Source: Actinophytocola sp963729115
GTDB lineage: Bacteria; Actinomycetota; Actinomycetes; Mycobacteriales; Pseudonocardiaceae
Length of the DNA stretch: 64,000 bases
Reading direction: 5' to 3'
Assembly (NCBI GenBank): GCA_963729115.1
Contig: CAVSMR010000007.1
Coordinates: 183,615 to 247,614 of the forward strand
The first letter of the stretch is position 1. Each line of letters opens with the position of its first letter. The notes beneath the pieces were generated by a model. It ran no database searches, was not told the origin of the DNA, and saw only the letters and a program-made list of their open reading frames with translations. Made by a program: the position numbers and the translations under genes. This document shows positions 17,326-26,190 of this stretch, piece by piece.

Positions 17326-20148
17326 GTGTTCACGCGCCGTCGCGTCGCGCTGCTGTTCGTGCTGGTCACGTTGCTCGGTCTGGTGGTCACCACCGGCCGG
17401 GACACGGCGGTCGCCGCCGAGCGGAAGCTGCCGGCGGGCTTCGTGCTGCGCGACATCGCCACCGGCATGCGCGCCTCGAACGGCGCCGACCCCGGCGACC
17501 TGCTCACCGACTTCGCGTGGCTGCCCGACGAGAGCCTGCTCGCGGTCGGCAAGTTCGGGAAGGTCACCTACGCGCCGCGCACCGGCGCCCCGCGCCAGAT
17601 CGCGACCCTGCCGACCAACAGCACCGGCGACCTCGGCCTCACCGGTCTCGCGATCGCTCCCGACTACGCGACCAGCCACACCGTCTACACCGCGCGCACC
17701 GTGTCCGCCACCGGCCCCGGCTCCGGTCAGAACGGCGTGCTGCGGCTGAGCAGGTGGACGGTCACGCTGGACGGCCTCGGCCAGCCGGCCGGGCTGACCG
17801 GCGAGCAGACCCTCCTCGAGACGCCGGCGAACTCCACCGTGCACGGCATCACCGGCGTGCTCGCCGCCGCCGACGGCACGCTGTGGACGAGCCTCGGCGA
17901 CTCCGCCGACTACCGCACCGTCGACCGGCTCGCGCTGCGCGCGCAGAACCTCGACGACCCGCACGGCAAGCTGCTGCACCTCAAGGCCGACGGCTCGGGC
18001 GTGCCGGGCAACCCGTACTACTCCGCGAGCGCGCCGCGAGCGCCCCGCAGCCTCGTGTACGCGAGCGGCTTCCGCAGCCCGTTCCGGTTCAGCATCGAGC
18101 CCGGCACCGGCCGGGCCGTGCTCGGCGACGTGGGCAACGGCCGCACCGAGGAGGTCGACCTCATCGCGCCGGGCAACAACTACGGCTGGCCCTGCTGGGA
18201 GGGCACGGTCAAGTCCAACGGCTTCAAGGACATGCCCGAGTGCCTCGGCACGGTCACCGCGCCGCCGCTGTGGTCCTACCCGCACGTCGGCGGCGGCAGC
18301 ATCACCGGCGGCGTGATCTACACCGGCACGAGCTACCCGCAGGCCTACCGCGGCCGCTACTTCTTCGGCGACTACGTCCACCGCACGATCTGGTCGATGG
18401 CCTACGACGCGAAGGGCACGCTGACCACGCCGCCGGAGGCGGGCGGCTTCGGCACGGAGATCGGCTACCCCGTCAAGTTCGCCAGCGCGCCGACCGGCGG
18501 CGACATCGTGTACGCCGACATCCGCGCCGGCGTGCTGCACCGGCTCGTCTACGCGCCGGGCAACCAGCCGCCGACCGCGGTCATCAACGCCACCGCCGAC
18601 CCGGCCACCCGCACGGTCACCGTGGACGCGAACCAGAGCAGCGACCCCAACGGCGACGCGCTCACCTACCACTGGGACTTCGGCGACGGCGGCGGCGCGG
18701 ACGGCGCCCGGGTGACCCACGCCTACGCCGCCGGCCGGGAGAGCTTCCCGGTCACGCTGACCGCGACCGACCCGCAGGGCCGGACCGGCACCGCGCAGCA
18801 GACGGTCTACCCGGGCAACCACGCGCCCGCGGTGTCGCTGACCGCACCCGATCCCGGGCGGACGTTCGCGGTCGGCGACGTGGTGGCCGCGGACGCCACC
18901 GCCACCGACCCGGAGGACGGCGCCGTGCAGGTCCGCTGGGCGACGCTCATCGTGCACTGCGCGGACCCGGCCAACTGCCACGAGCACCCCGGCGAGCAGC
19001 AGCAGGGCCCGCACTTCAGCCTTACCTTCGAGGGCCACCCCGGCGACAGCCGCCTCGAGGTCAGCGCCATCGCCACCGACAGCAAGGGCGCCACCACGAC
19101 GAAGACGTTCGTGGTCAAGCCGAAGCAGCGCAAGGTGACGATCCAGAGCAACGCGGAGGCCGGCTTCACGATCGGCGACGAGCAGACCTCCTCGGGCCTG
19201 TTCACGGTCGGCACGCCGCTGGCGATCATCGCGCCGGCCCAGGCGCTCGACGGCGTGGCCACGTTCGAGAAGTGGGGCGACGGCAGCACGGACCGGGTCC
19301 GCCAGCTCACCCTGCCCGACGCCGACCAGACGCTGGCCGTCTCCTACCGCACGCCGATCGACCTGCGCTACGCCTCGGACGCGGCCGTGCGCACCGCGCT
19401 CGGCGCGCCCACCGACGTCGAGCAGGGCACCTCGTCGATCCGCTGGCGGGCCTACGCCAAGGGCCGCATGTACTGGTCGGCCGCGACCGGCGCGCACACC
19501 ATGACCGGCGCGATCCTGACCTCGTACCTGCGCCTGAACGGCCACCTGGCGCTCGGCCTGCCCACCACCGACGACACCGCGGGCGCGAACGGCGGCCGGT
19601 ACAACCTGCTCTCCGGCGGCCGCGGGTTCTACTGGTCGTCGGCGACCGGCGCGCACTACGTGGCCGGCGCCATCCACACCCGCTACCGCGCGCTGGGCGC
19701 CGACCGATCCTCGCTCGGCTACCCGACCACCGACCAGGGCAAGGTCACGAACGGGTACTACAACAAGTTCAAGAACGGCGCGATCTACATCAAGAACGGC
19801 CGGCCCGCGTTCAGCCTGAGCGGCGCGATCCTCGCCAAGTGGACCGCGCTCGGCGGCGTCGGCGGGCGGCTGAAGTTCCCCACCGCCGACATGCTGCGAA
19901 CGGGTGACGGCCGCGGCTACTACGACCACTTCGAGGGCGGCTCGATCTACTGGTCCTCGGCCACCGGCGCGCACAGCGTGACCGGCGGGATCCGCACCCG
20001 GTGGCGGGCGCTCGGCGCGGAGCGGTCCTACCTCGGCTTCCCGTCGAGCGACGAGTTCTCCACGTCCACCGGGACCCGGGAGAACTTCCAGCACGGGTAC
20101 ATCACCTGGAACCGCACCACGGGCCGGATCGTGGACCGGCGGTACTGA
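17326..20148 (+). CDS. secreted PQQ-type sugar dehydrogenase-like protein with PKD and LGFP repeats
   Basis: The 940-residue exported protein has a signal peptide (residues 1-30, ending AVAA) and a six-bladed beta-propeller of the glucose/sorbosone dehydrogenase type (about 40-415, with GDLGLTGLAIAPDY and NNYGWPCWEG). A PKD domain follows (420-492), then a second Ig-like domain (500-600), a short beta-module and at least five LGFP repeats (705-940; YWSAATGAH and LGLPTTDD, LGYPTTDQ, LGFPSSDE). LGFP repeats are thought to bind the AG-containing wall. Whether PQQ is bound is not shown. GTG 17326 has GGGGG upstream. The gene lies just before glfT2, hinting at a wall-surface role. Confidence 0.85.
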   Translation: MFTRRRVALLFVLVTLLGLVVTTGRDTAVAAERKLPAGFVLRDIATGMRASNGADPGDLLTDFAWLPDESLLAVGKFGKVTYAPRTGAPRQIATLPTNSTGDLGLTGLAIAPDYATSHTVYTARTVSATGPGSGQNGVLRLSRWTVTLDGLGQPAGLTGEQTLLETPANSTVHGITGVLAAADGTLWTSLGDSADYRTVDRLALRAQNLDDPHGKLLHLKADGSGVPGNPYYSASAPRAPRSLVYASGFRSPFRFSIEPGTGRAVLGDVGNGRTEEVDLIAPGNNYGWPCWEGTVKSNGFKDMPECLGTVTAPPLWSYPHVGGGSITGGVIYTGTSYPQAYRGRYFFGDYVHRTIWSMAYDAKGTLTTPPEAGGFGTEIGYPVKFASAPTGGDIVYADIRAGVLHRLVYAPGNQPPTAVINATADPATRTVTVDANQSSDPNGDALTYHWDFGDGGGADGARVTHAYAAGRESFPVTLTATDPQGRTGTAQQTVYPGNHAPAVSLTAPDPGRTFAVGDVVAADATATDPEDGAVQVRWATLIVHCADPANCHEHPGEQQQGPHFSLTFEGHPGDSRLEVSAIATDSKGATTTKTFVVKPKQRKVTIQSNAEAGFTIGDEQTSSGLFTVGTPLAIIAPAQALDGVATFEKWGDGSTDRVRQLTLPDADQTLAVSYRTPIDLRYASDAAVRTALGAPTDVEQGTSSIRWRAYAKGRMYWSAATGAHTMTGAILTSYLRLNGHLALGLPTTDDTAGANGGRYNLLSGGRGFYWSSATGAHYVAGAIHTRYRALGADRSSLGYPTTDQGKVTNGYYNKFKNGAIYIKNGRPAFSLSGAILAKWTALGGVGGRLKFPTADMLRTGDGRGYYDHFEGGSIYWSSATGAHSVTGGIRTRWRALGAERSYLGFPSSDEFSTSTGTRENFQHGYITWNRTTGRIVDRRY

Positions 20149-20174
20149 CGGGTGCCGGCCGCGGCACTGACGGG

Positions 20175-20203
20175 GACTGGTCGTGACCTAACGGTGACCA
20201 GTC
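20175..20203. promoter_or_regulatory. 8-bp inverted repeat between the LGFP gene and glfT2
   Basis: GACTGGTC at 20175-20182 and GACCAGTC at 20196-20203 are exact complements separated by 13 bases. There is no T-run after it, so it may be an operator or a factor-assisted terminator. It lies 27 bases after the upstream stop and about 70 bases before glfT2. Confidence 0.45.
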
Positions 20204-20271
20204 AATAGGCCGAATGTAGGCTCCCGGCCAGATGCCACACCGGACTCCGCCCGTTGGAGGACTGAACTCGA

Positions 20272-22251
20272 ATGCCCGCTAGCAGCCCGATCACCAGCGA
20301 CGCAGCGCCCGCGCAGCAGCCGACCGGGGAAGGCGACGACCGCTTGGTCGAGCACGCGCCGAGCGGGCGGCTGGTGGCCCAGCGCGGCCTGTTCCGCGGT
20401 CCGGACCCGGTGTGCCCGGACGACCTGTACGCGCAGGTGTCCTACGGCAGCGCGGTCCGCGAGCGGCAGCGCCTCGTGGTGCACGCCGGCTCCGAGGTCA
20501 GCATGGACAGCTACTTCGGCCGCTTCCCGGCCAGCTACTGGCAGCGCTGGACGGTGGTGAGCTCGGCCGACGTCGAGATCACCGCGTCGGGCTCGGGCCG
20601 GATCTCGGTCGTCGCCTCCGACGTGGCGGGCGAGACCCGCACGGTGGCCGCCCAGGACGTGACCGACCTGCGCAGCGAGCGCGTCACGCTGACGGCGCTG
20701 CTCGACAAGTTCGTCGACGGCGGCTACCTGTGGGTCGAGTTCGCCACCGGCGAGGACGACCTCGTGGTCGAGCAGCTGCGCTGGACCGTCGAGCCGCCGC
20801 TGCGGCTGCGCCCGACCGCCGTCGTCATCTGCACGTTCAACCGGGCCGACGACTGCACGAAGACGCTGCAGGCGCTGGGCGGCGACCCCGAGGCCCTGGA
20901 CGTGCTCGACGCGATCTACGTCGTGGACCAGGGCAGCGACACCGTCGAGTCGCGCCCGGCGTTCAGCGACATCGAGAAGTCCCTCGACGGGCGGCTGCGC
21001 TACCTCCGCCAGCCGAACCTCGGTGGTGCCGGCGGGTTCGGCCGCGGCATGTACGAGGTGACCGAGGCGGCCCGGGACAACAAGGACGCCGAGCACGCGA
21101 ACGTGCTGGTCATGGACGACGACGTGCTGATGGAGCCGGAGATCGCGATCCGGCTCACCGCGTTCGCCAACCGCACCCCGGACCCGACGATCATCGGCGG
21201 GCAGATGCTGCGGCTGCTGCACCCGACCGTGCTGCTGGCCGGTGCGGAGTACGCGGACTTCGCGCAGCTCAAGCCCGGCAGGGTGGTCCTCAACGCGCTC
21301 GACGACGTGGACCTGCTCGCCGAGGAGGTCGACGAGGACGGCCTGCCGACCGGCAAGATCAACCGCGGCGACCGGCGCGTGGACGCGGACTACAACGCGT
21401 GGTGGTCCTGCCTGATCCCCGCCGAGGTCGTGGCAAAGATCGGCCTGCCGCTGCCGCTGTTCTTCCAGTGGGACGACGTCGAGTACGGCTACCGCGCGCG
21501 GGCCAACGGGTTCGCGACGGTCACCCTGCCCGGCGCCGGCCTGTGGCACGCGGACTTCGACTGGAAGGACGCGGACAAGTGGAACGAGTACTTCGCCGTC
21601 CGTAACTCGCTCATCGTGAGCGCGCTGCACGCGGAGATCGACCCGAAGCACACCGCGCGGGTGATCGTGTCCCGGATCTCGCGGTACCTGCTGACCATGC
21701 AGTACGGCCTCGCCGCCACGATCCTCAAGGCGGTCGAGGACTTCATGCGCGGCCCGGAGTTCCTGCACGACGGCGGCGCGGCGGCGGCCAAGGAGATCTT
21801 CGCGCTGCGCAAGGAGTACCCGGACACGGTGATGCACAAGGCGGCCGAGGTGCCGGGCCTGAACACCGGTTCGATCCCGCTGATCCAGGCCGGCCCGAAG
21901 CCGACCCGCAACCGGCTGGTGATGGTGAAGCGGCTGGCGTACCTGGCGATGGGCCGCACCGTGCACCCGGTCGGCGCGGTGGCCAAGGAGGACGCCACCT
22001 GGTGGCACGTCTCCAAGTTCGCGTCCGCCGTCGTGACCGACGGCTCGCAGGAGGGCGTGCGGCTGCGCAAGCGGGACCGGGAGACGACGGTCCGGCTGGC
22101 GAAGCAGACCGCGCGCGCACTGCGCACCCTGGTCGGCGAGATGCCGCGGCTGCGCGAGGACTACCGCGCCGCGGTGCCGGAGCTGACCAGCCGGGAGAAC
22201 TGGCGCCGGCTGTACGGCCTGGACGACGGCCTGGACGAACGCCGCGGCTGA
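20272..22251 (+). CDS. glfT2: galactofuranosyltransferase GlfT2
   Basis: GlfT2 polymerises the galactan of AG, adding alternating beta-1,5 and beta-1,6 galactofuranose from UDP-Galf on the cytoplasmic face. The 659-residue protein has the N-terminal beta-sandwich (about 30-175), a GT-A core with VICTFNRADDC, the metal motif VMDDDVLMEP, and the catalytic-base region FQWDDVEYGYRA. GLWHADFDW carries the conserved His, and a helical C-terminal domain follows. All active-site residues known from M. tuberculosis Rv3808c appear present. The first 25 residues are disordered and extra. A diverged second copy lies at 22974. Confidence 0.95.
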   Translation: MPASSPITSDAAPAQQPTGEGDDRLVEHAPSGRLVAQRGLFRGPDPVCPDDLYAQVSYGSAVRERQRLVVHAGSEVSMDSYFGRFPASYWQRWTVVSSADVEITASGSGRISVVASDVAGETRTVAAQDVTDLRSERVTLTALLDKFVDGGYLWVEFATGEDDLVVEQLRWTVEPPLRLRPTAVVICTFNRADDCTKTLQALGGDPEALDVLDAIYVVDQGSDTVESRPAFSDIEKSLDGRLRYLRQPNLGGAGGFGRGMYEVTEAARDNKDAEHANVLVMDDDVLMEPEIAIRLTAFANRTPDPTIIGGQMLRLLHPTVLLAGAEYADFAQLKPGRVVLNALDDVDLLAEEVDEDGLPTGKINRGDRRVDADYNAWWSCLIPAEVVAKIGLPLPLFFQWDDVEYGYRARANGFATVTLPGAGLWHADFDWKDADKWNEYFAVRNSLIVSALHAEIDPKHTARVIVSRISRYLLTMQYGLAATILKAVEDFMRGPEFLHDGGAAAAKEIFALRKEYPDTVMHKAAEVPGLNTGSIPLIQAGPKPTRNRLVMVKRLAYLAMGRTVHPVGAVAKEDATWWHVSKFASAVVTDGSQEGVRLRKRDRETTVRLAKQTARALRTLVGEMPRLREDYRAAVPELTSRENWRRLYGLDDGLDERRG

Positions 22252-22285
22252 TAGCCGCCAGCTCGGCCGCGTTCGCGCCGGCAGC

Positions 22286-22918
22286 ATGGCTGTCATGCAC
22301 CGCGTCACGCCGCTCAAGGTCCTGTACTTCGGCACGCCCGTCGTGCTGATCAGCACCCGCAACGAGGACGGCTCGGCCAACCTCGCGCCGATGTCGTCGG
22401 CGTGGTGGCTGCGGCAGACGTGCGTGCTGGGCCTGGCCGAGTCGTCCCAGACGGCGGCGAACCTGCACCGCGAGCGGGAATGCGTGCTGAACCTGCCGTC
22501 GTCCGCGCTCGTGGCCGCGGTGGACCGCATCGCGCTGCTGACGGGCCGCCCGGACGTGCCGGCGCCCAAGCAGGCGCGCGGCTACACGTACTCCCGCTCG
22601 AAGTTCGCGACGGCCGGGCTCACGGAGCAGCGCGCGCACGTCGTGTCCCCGCCGCGGGCGCTCGAGTGCCCGATCCAGCTGGAGGCCACGCTCGACGCGG
22701 CCCACGAGCTGGCCGACGGGCTGACCGCGTTCCAGGTGTCGGTGGCGCGCACGCACGTGGCGGAGGAGCTGCTGATCCCGGGCAAGGACTACGTGGACCC
22801 GCTCAAGTGGGACCCGCTGATCATGAAGTTCTGCGAGTTCTTCGGCGATGCGGAGAACCTGAGCCCGTCCCGCCTGGCCGCCGGCTGGCGGATGCCCCAC
22901 GCCCGCCCCGCCGCGTAG
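22286..22918 (+). CDS. flavin reductase-like (FMN-binding split barrel) protein
   Basis: The 210-residue protein has the flavin-reductase-like split-barrel pattern: PVVLISTRNEDGSANLAPMS, then LGLAESSQTAANLHRERECV and LNLPS. Members bind FMN or FAD and are often oxidoreductase partners or hydroxylase reductases in the cytoplasm. It sits between the two glfT2-like genes on the same strand, but nothing in its sequence links it to galactan synthesis. The start is uncertain: ATG 22286 and ATG 22295 are close and neither has a clear Shine-Dalgarno site. Confidence 0.8.
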   Translation: MAVMHRVTPLKVLYFGTPVVLISTRNEDGSANLAPMSSAWWLRQTCVLGLAESSQTAANLHRERECVLNLPSSALVAAVDRIALLTGRPDVPAPKQARGYTYSRSKFATAGLTEQRAHVVSPPRALECPIQLEATLDAAHELADGLTAFQVSVARTHVAEELLIPGKDYVDPLKWDPLIMKFCEFFGDAENLSPSRLAAGWRMPHARPAA

Positions 22919-22973
22919 CCCCGCCCGGCCGGCAAACCGGGGGTGACGGGCGGGCGAGTCGCCGGTAGCTACC

Positions 22974-24896
22974 ATGCCCAGCATGGCTTCCCGTGCTTCG
23001 ACCGAGGGCGACGAACCGCGATACGACACCGATCGGGTGCTGCAGCGGATGATCCTGCCGCGCGACACCGACCCGCTGGACGTGCGGCCGCTGTACGTCG
23101 ACGAGCCCGAGGGCACGCACAGCCACGTGGCCGGGCGGCGCGACGTGGTGGTGCCGGCGTCGGCGCGGGTGTCGTTCGCGTCGTACTTCAACGCCTTTCC
23201 GGCCTGCTACTGGAAGCGGTGGACCCGCGTCCAGCACGTGACGCTGCACCTGCGGGTGCGCGGCGGGGGCCGGGTCGAGGTCTACCGGTCCAAGCTCAAC
23301 GGGGACATCGCGCACGTGACCGGTGAGCCGGTCCACTCCGGGAAAACCTGGCGCACGCTCGAGTTCCGCGTCAACCTCGCGCCGTTCGAGGACGGCGGCT
23401 GGGTCTGGTTCGACGTGTTCACCGAGAACGAGTCGCTCGAGGTCGCCGACGCCGTGTGGCTGGCCGACGAGGCGCTGCCCAAGCAGAAGGTCGCCGTCGG
23501 CATCACCACGTTCAACCGCCTGGACGACTGCGTGAAGTCGCTGATCACGCTCGGCGAGGACCCCGCCGTCCTCGACGTGATCAGCAAGGTGTTCGTCGCC
23601 GACCAGGGCAACCGCAAGATCCGCGAGCACGAGCGGTTCGGCGAGGCGCAGGAGGCGCTCGGCGGGCGGCTCGAGGTCATCGAGCAGGCCAACCTCGGCG
23701 GTGCGGGCGGGTTCACCCGTGCCCTGTACGAGTCGATCGACCACACCCAGCCCGGCTTCGTCGACCAGATCCTGCTGATGGACGACGACATCGCGCTCGA
23801 GCCGGACTCGGTCCTGCGCTCCAACGCGTTCGCCCGCGCCGCGAAGAAGCCGGTGATCGTCGGCAGCCAGATGCTCAACCTGCAGGCGCGCTCGCGGCTG
23901 CACACCAACGGCGAGATCGTCGACCTCGCGTCGTTCGTCTGGCGGCGCGCGCCCGGCGCGGTGTGGGACCACGACTTCGCGAAGCACTCGCTGCGCGAGA
24001 CCCCGGCCCTGCACCGGCGCGTCGACGGCACCTACAACGGCTGGTGGATGTGCCTGTTCCCGCGCGAGGTCGTGGAGCGCAACGGGCTGCCGCTGCCGCT
24101 GTTCATCAAGTGCGACGACGCGGAGTACTCGCTGCGCGCGCTCGCCAAGGGCATCCCGACGGTGACGCTGCCCGGCTCCGGCGTCTGGCACGAGCCGTGG
24201 ACGGACAAGAGCGACACCAAGGACTGGACCGTCTACTTCCACCTGCGCAACCGGCTGATCATGGCCGCGCTGCACGCCCCGCACGACATGCGCAAGATGC
24301 TGCTCGCCCAGGGCGCGCGCACGACCGCGCGGCGGCTGCTGTCGATGGAGTACTCGACGGTCGCGCTGGAGCTGAAGGCGGTCGAGGACTTCATGGCCGG
24401 CCCCGAGCGGCTGTTCGACATGCTCGCGACCGCGCTGCCGGAGGTCCAGCGGATCCGCAAGCAGTACACCGACGCCCAGTTCGAGCCGTCGGCCGGCGAC
24501 TACCCGCCGCCCACGTTCGACATGGCCAGGGCCGAGCAGCTGCTGGCGCCGCCGACCAGCACCCGCAAGATCGCGCTGCGGGCGGGCAAGGCCGTGCTGC
24601 ACAACCTGCGCTCGCCGGCGTCCGAGGCGGGGGAGCGCCCGCAGGTCAACATCCCCGCGCACGGCGCACGGTGGTTCCTGCTCGGCAACCTCGACAGCGC
24701 GACGGTGTCCAACGCGGACGGCTCCGGCGTGGCGTTCCGCCGCCGCGACCCGAAGCTCTTCCGCGAGCTGTCCGCGCGCGCGGCGCACAACTACCGCAAG
24801 CTCGCCGCCGAGTGGCCGCGGCTCGTGGAGCAGTACAAGGCCGCGCTGCCCGAGCTCACCTCGGTCGAGGCCTGGCGCAAGTATTTCGAGAGCTGA
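22974..24896 (+). CDS. second GlfT2-type galactofuranosyltransferase
   Basis: The 640-residue protein shares the whole architecture of GlfT2: an N-terminal beta domain (FASYFNAFPACYWKRWTRV), GT-A core with GITTFNRLDDC, GNRKIREHERF, LLMDDDIALEP, GVWHEPW and the helical C-terminus ending EAWRKYFES. The catalytic-base motif reads IKCDDAEYSLRA where the other copy has FQWDDVEYGYRA, so a Cys replaces the Trp before the Asp pair. M. tuberculosis has one GlfT2. This one is closer to the M. tuberculosis pattern at DDAEY. It may handle a different acceptor length or linkage. A hairpin at 24915-24960 ends the unit. Confidence 0.9.
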   Translation: MPSMASRASTEGDEPRYDTDRVLQRMILPRDTDPLDVRPLYVDEPEGTHSHVAGRRDVVVPASARVSFASYFNAFPACYWKRWTRVQHVTLHLRVRGGGRVEVYRSKLNGDIAHVTGEPVHSGKTWRTLEFRVNLAPFEDGGWVWFDVFTENESLEVADAVWLADEALPKQKVAVGITTFNRLDDCVKSLITLGEDPAVLDVISKVFVADQGNRKIREHERFGEAQEALGGRLEVIEQANLGGAGGFTRALYESIDHTQPGFVDQILLMDDDIALEPDSVLRSNAFARAAKKPVIVGSQMLNLQARSRLHTNGEIVDLASFVWRRAPGAVWDHDFAKHSLRETPALHRRVDGTYNGWWMCLFPREVVERNGLPLPLFIKCDDAEYSLRALAKGIPTVTLPGSGVWHEPWTDKSDTKDWTVYFHLRNRLIMAALHAPHDMRKMLLAQGARTTARRLLSMEYSTVALELKAVEDFMAGPERLFDMLATALPEVQRIRKQYTDAQFEPSAGDYPPPTFDMARAEQLLAPPTSTRKIALRAGKAVLHNLRSPASEAGERPQVNIPAHGARWFLLGNLDSATVSNADGSGVAFRRRDPKLFRELSARAAHNYRKLAAEWPRLVEQYKAALPELTSVEAWRKYFES

Positions 24897-24914
24897 CCCG
24901 CGAAGTCAGCGAGA

Positions 24915-24960
24915 ACGCCGAAGGCCACCCGAGTCTGCCGACCCGGATGGCCTTCGGTGT
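24915..24960. terminator. bidirectional hairpin terminator
   Basis: Bases 24915-24931 can pair with 24944-24960 over about 16 positions with few mismatches, centred on CCGAAGGCCA and TGGCCTTCGG. It lies between the stop of the second glfT2-like gene and the stop of the convergent cold-shock gene, so it could end both transcripts. There is no long T-run, as usual in high-GC actinomycetes. Confidence 0.7.
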
Positions 24961-24976
24961 TGCGATGGGATGATGA

Positions 24977-25180
24977 TCAGACCGCGCGCACCCCGGTGGC
25001 CTGCGGACCCTTCTGGCCCTGGCCGATCTCGAACTCCACGCGCTGGTTCTCGTCCAGGCTGCGGAAGCCCGAGCCCTGGATCTCCGAGTAGTGAACGAAG
25101 ACGTCAGCGCCGCCGTCGTCCGGGGCGATGAAGCCGAAGCCCTTCTCGGAGTTGAACCACTTCACAGTTCCCTGTGCCAC
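24977..25180 (-). CDS. cold-shock protein, CspA type
   Basis: The 67-residue beta-barrel RNA/DNA-binding protein has both nucleic-acid motifs, KGFGFI and VFVHYS, after the start AQGTVKWFNSE. It acts as an RNA chaperone. GTG 25180 is chosen because CAGGAGA lies eight bases upstream; the frame extends nine codons further but without homology. The untranslated stretch upstream (to about 25350) is long and less GC-rich, as is usual for csp genes. Confidence 0.97.
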   Translation of the reverse strand: MAQGTVKWFNSEKGFGFIAPDDGGADVFVHYSEIQGSGFRSLDENQRVEFEIGQGQKGPQATGVRAV

Positions 25181-25359
25181 TACGTTCTCCTGAAAACAAA
25201 AGTGCAAAGCCGCCGCGGTTGCGACAACTCTGGCCGCGTTCCGCGAGCGTGATCAGACCACGAACCCAAAATAACGACCGGGGCACAGTGAACCATACGA
25301 ACGCCGGTCGACGCACCGGAAGGGTTGCGGCTGATCACGCACTGGTAGACGCTCGTACG

Positions 25360-25704
25360 GTGAGCGAGATCGCCAGTGACAAGTCCCGATCCATTGAGCT
25401 CGACCTCGACGACGCCGGCGTGTCCGTCGACCTGCCCAGGCCTCCCCACCAGGGAGATCAGGTCTACGGCGTCCCCTACCGCCCCGTCGAGTTCCGCGAC
25501 GACGACCTGCCCACCGCCCTGGAGCGCTCGGCGGCGTGGCTGCGCCGGACACAGGAATGGCTGGGCGAACCCGTCGATGTGATCGCGATCCACCTCGACT
25601 ACGACGACAGCGAGGGCTCCCCGTACTACGACGTCAAGTTGCTCTGCAACGAGGAGGACCTGGCCGGCGCGCCCATCGCGCTGCGGTCGGTCAAGGACGA
25701 CTAG
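25360..25704 (+). CDS. conserved hypothetical protein
   Basis: The 114-residue acidic protein (SIELDLDDAGVSVDLPRPPH, then IAIHLDYDDSEGSPYYDVKL) belongs to no family I recognise. There is no signal peptide or membrane segment. GTG 25360 (SEIASDKSRSIEL) is the likely start; the frame stays open up to 25174 but that part is Arg-rich and overlaps the csp control region. It is divergent from csp and convergent with the SixA-type gene, whose stop is six bases away. Confidence 0.6.
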   Translation: MSEIASDKSRSIELDLDDAGVSVDLPRPPHQGDQVYGVPYRPVEFRDDDLPTALERSAAWLRRTQEWLGEPVDVIAIHLDYDDSEGSPYYDVKLLCNEEDLAGAPIALRSVKDD

Positions 25705-25710
25705 TACCCG

Positions 25711-26190
25711 TCATTCCCTGGGCGTGGCGTGGGTGACCAGCACGGCGCGCCGGGCCCACACGTCCGCCCAGGTTCCGTCCCACCGCAGCACCGCCACGGT
25801 CGAGGTCTTCAGCTCCACCCGCTCGCCGGACAGCGTCTCCACGAGCTCGGCGAGCCCCGGGTTGTGGCCGACCAGCGCGACGGTGGCGGCCTCGTCCGCC
25901 AGGTCCTCGACCACCGACATGAGCTCCTCGGGACCGGCGGCGTAGATCCGCTCGTCGTAGCGGGCGTGGACCGCCGCCCCGAGCGTCGCGGCCGCGAGCC
26001 GCCAGGTCTGCCGCGCGCGGGTCGCCGGCGAGCAGACCACGAGGTCGAGGCCCTCGACGTGCTCCGCGAGCCACCTGCCGATCAGGGGGGCCTCCCGCCG
26101 GCCGCGATCGTTGAGCGGTCGCTGTTCGTCGGGCAGCGGCTGCCCCCAGTCGGACTTGGCGTGCCGGATGACGACGAGAGTCCGGTCCAT
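25711..26190 (-). CDS. SixA-type histidine phosphatase
   Basis: The 159-residue protein is a short histidine-phosphatase-superfamily member. It begins LVVIRHAKSDWGQPLPDE, the RHG-type catalytic motif with RHA-K as in SixA phosphohistidine phosphatases, and has the second catalytic His in ALVGHNPGLAEL. It removes phosphate from phosphohistidine or a small molecule; the substrate is unknown here. Its ATG overlaps the stop of the HAD phosphatase gene (ATGA), so the two form an operon. Confidence 0.9.
   Translation of the reverse strand: MDRTLVVIRHAKSDWGQPLPDEQRPLNDRGRREAPLIGRWLAEHVEGLDLVVCSPATRARQTWRLAAATLGAAVHARYDERIYAAGPEELMSVVEDLADEAATVALVGHNPGLAELVETLSGERVELKTSTVAVLRWDGTWADVWARRAVLVTHATPRE

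Noticed and set aside
20188..22569. Minus-strand 793-residue frame opposite glfT2
   Set aside because: Composition is that of an antisense frame of GC-rich coding DNA, while glfT2 on the other strand has clear family motifs.
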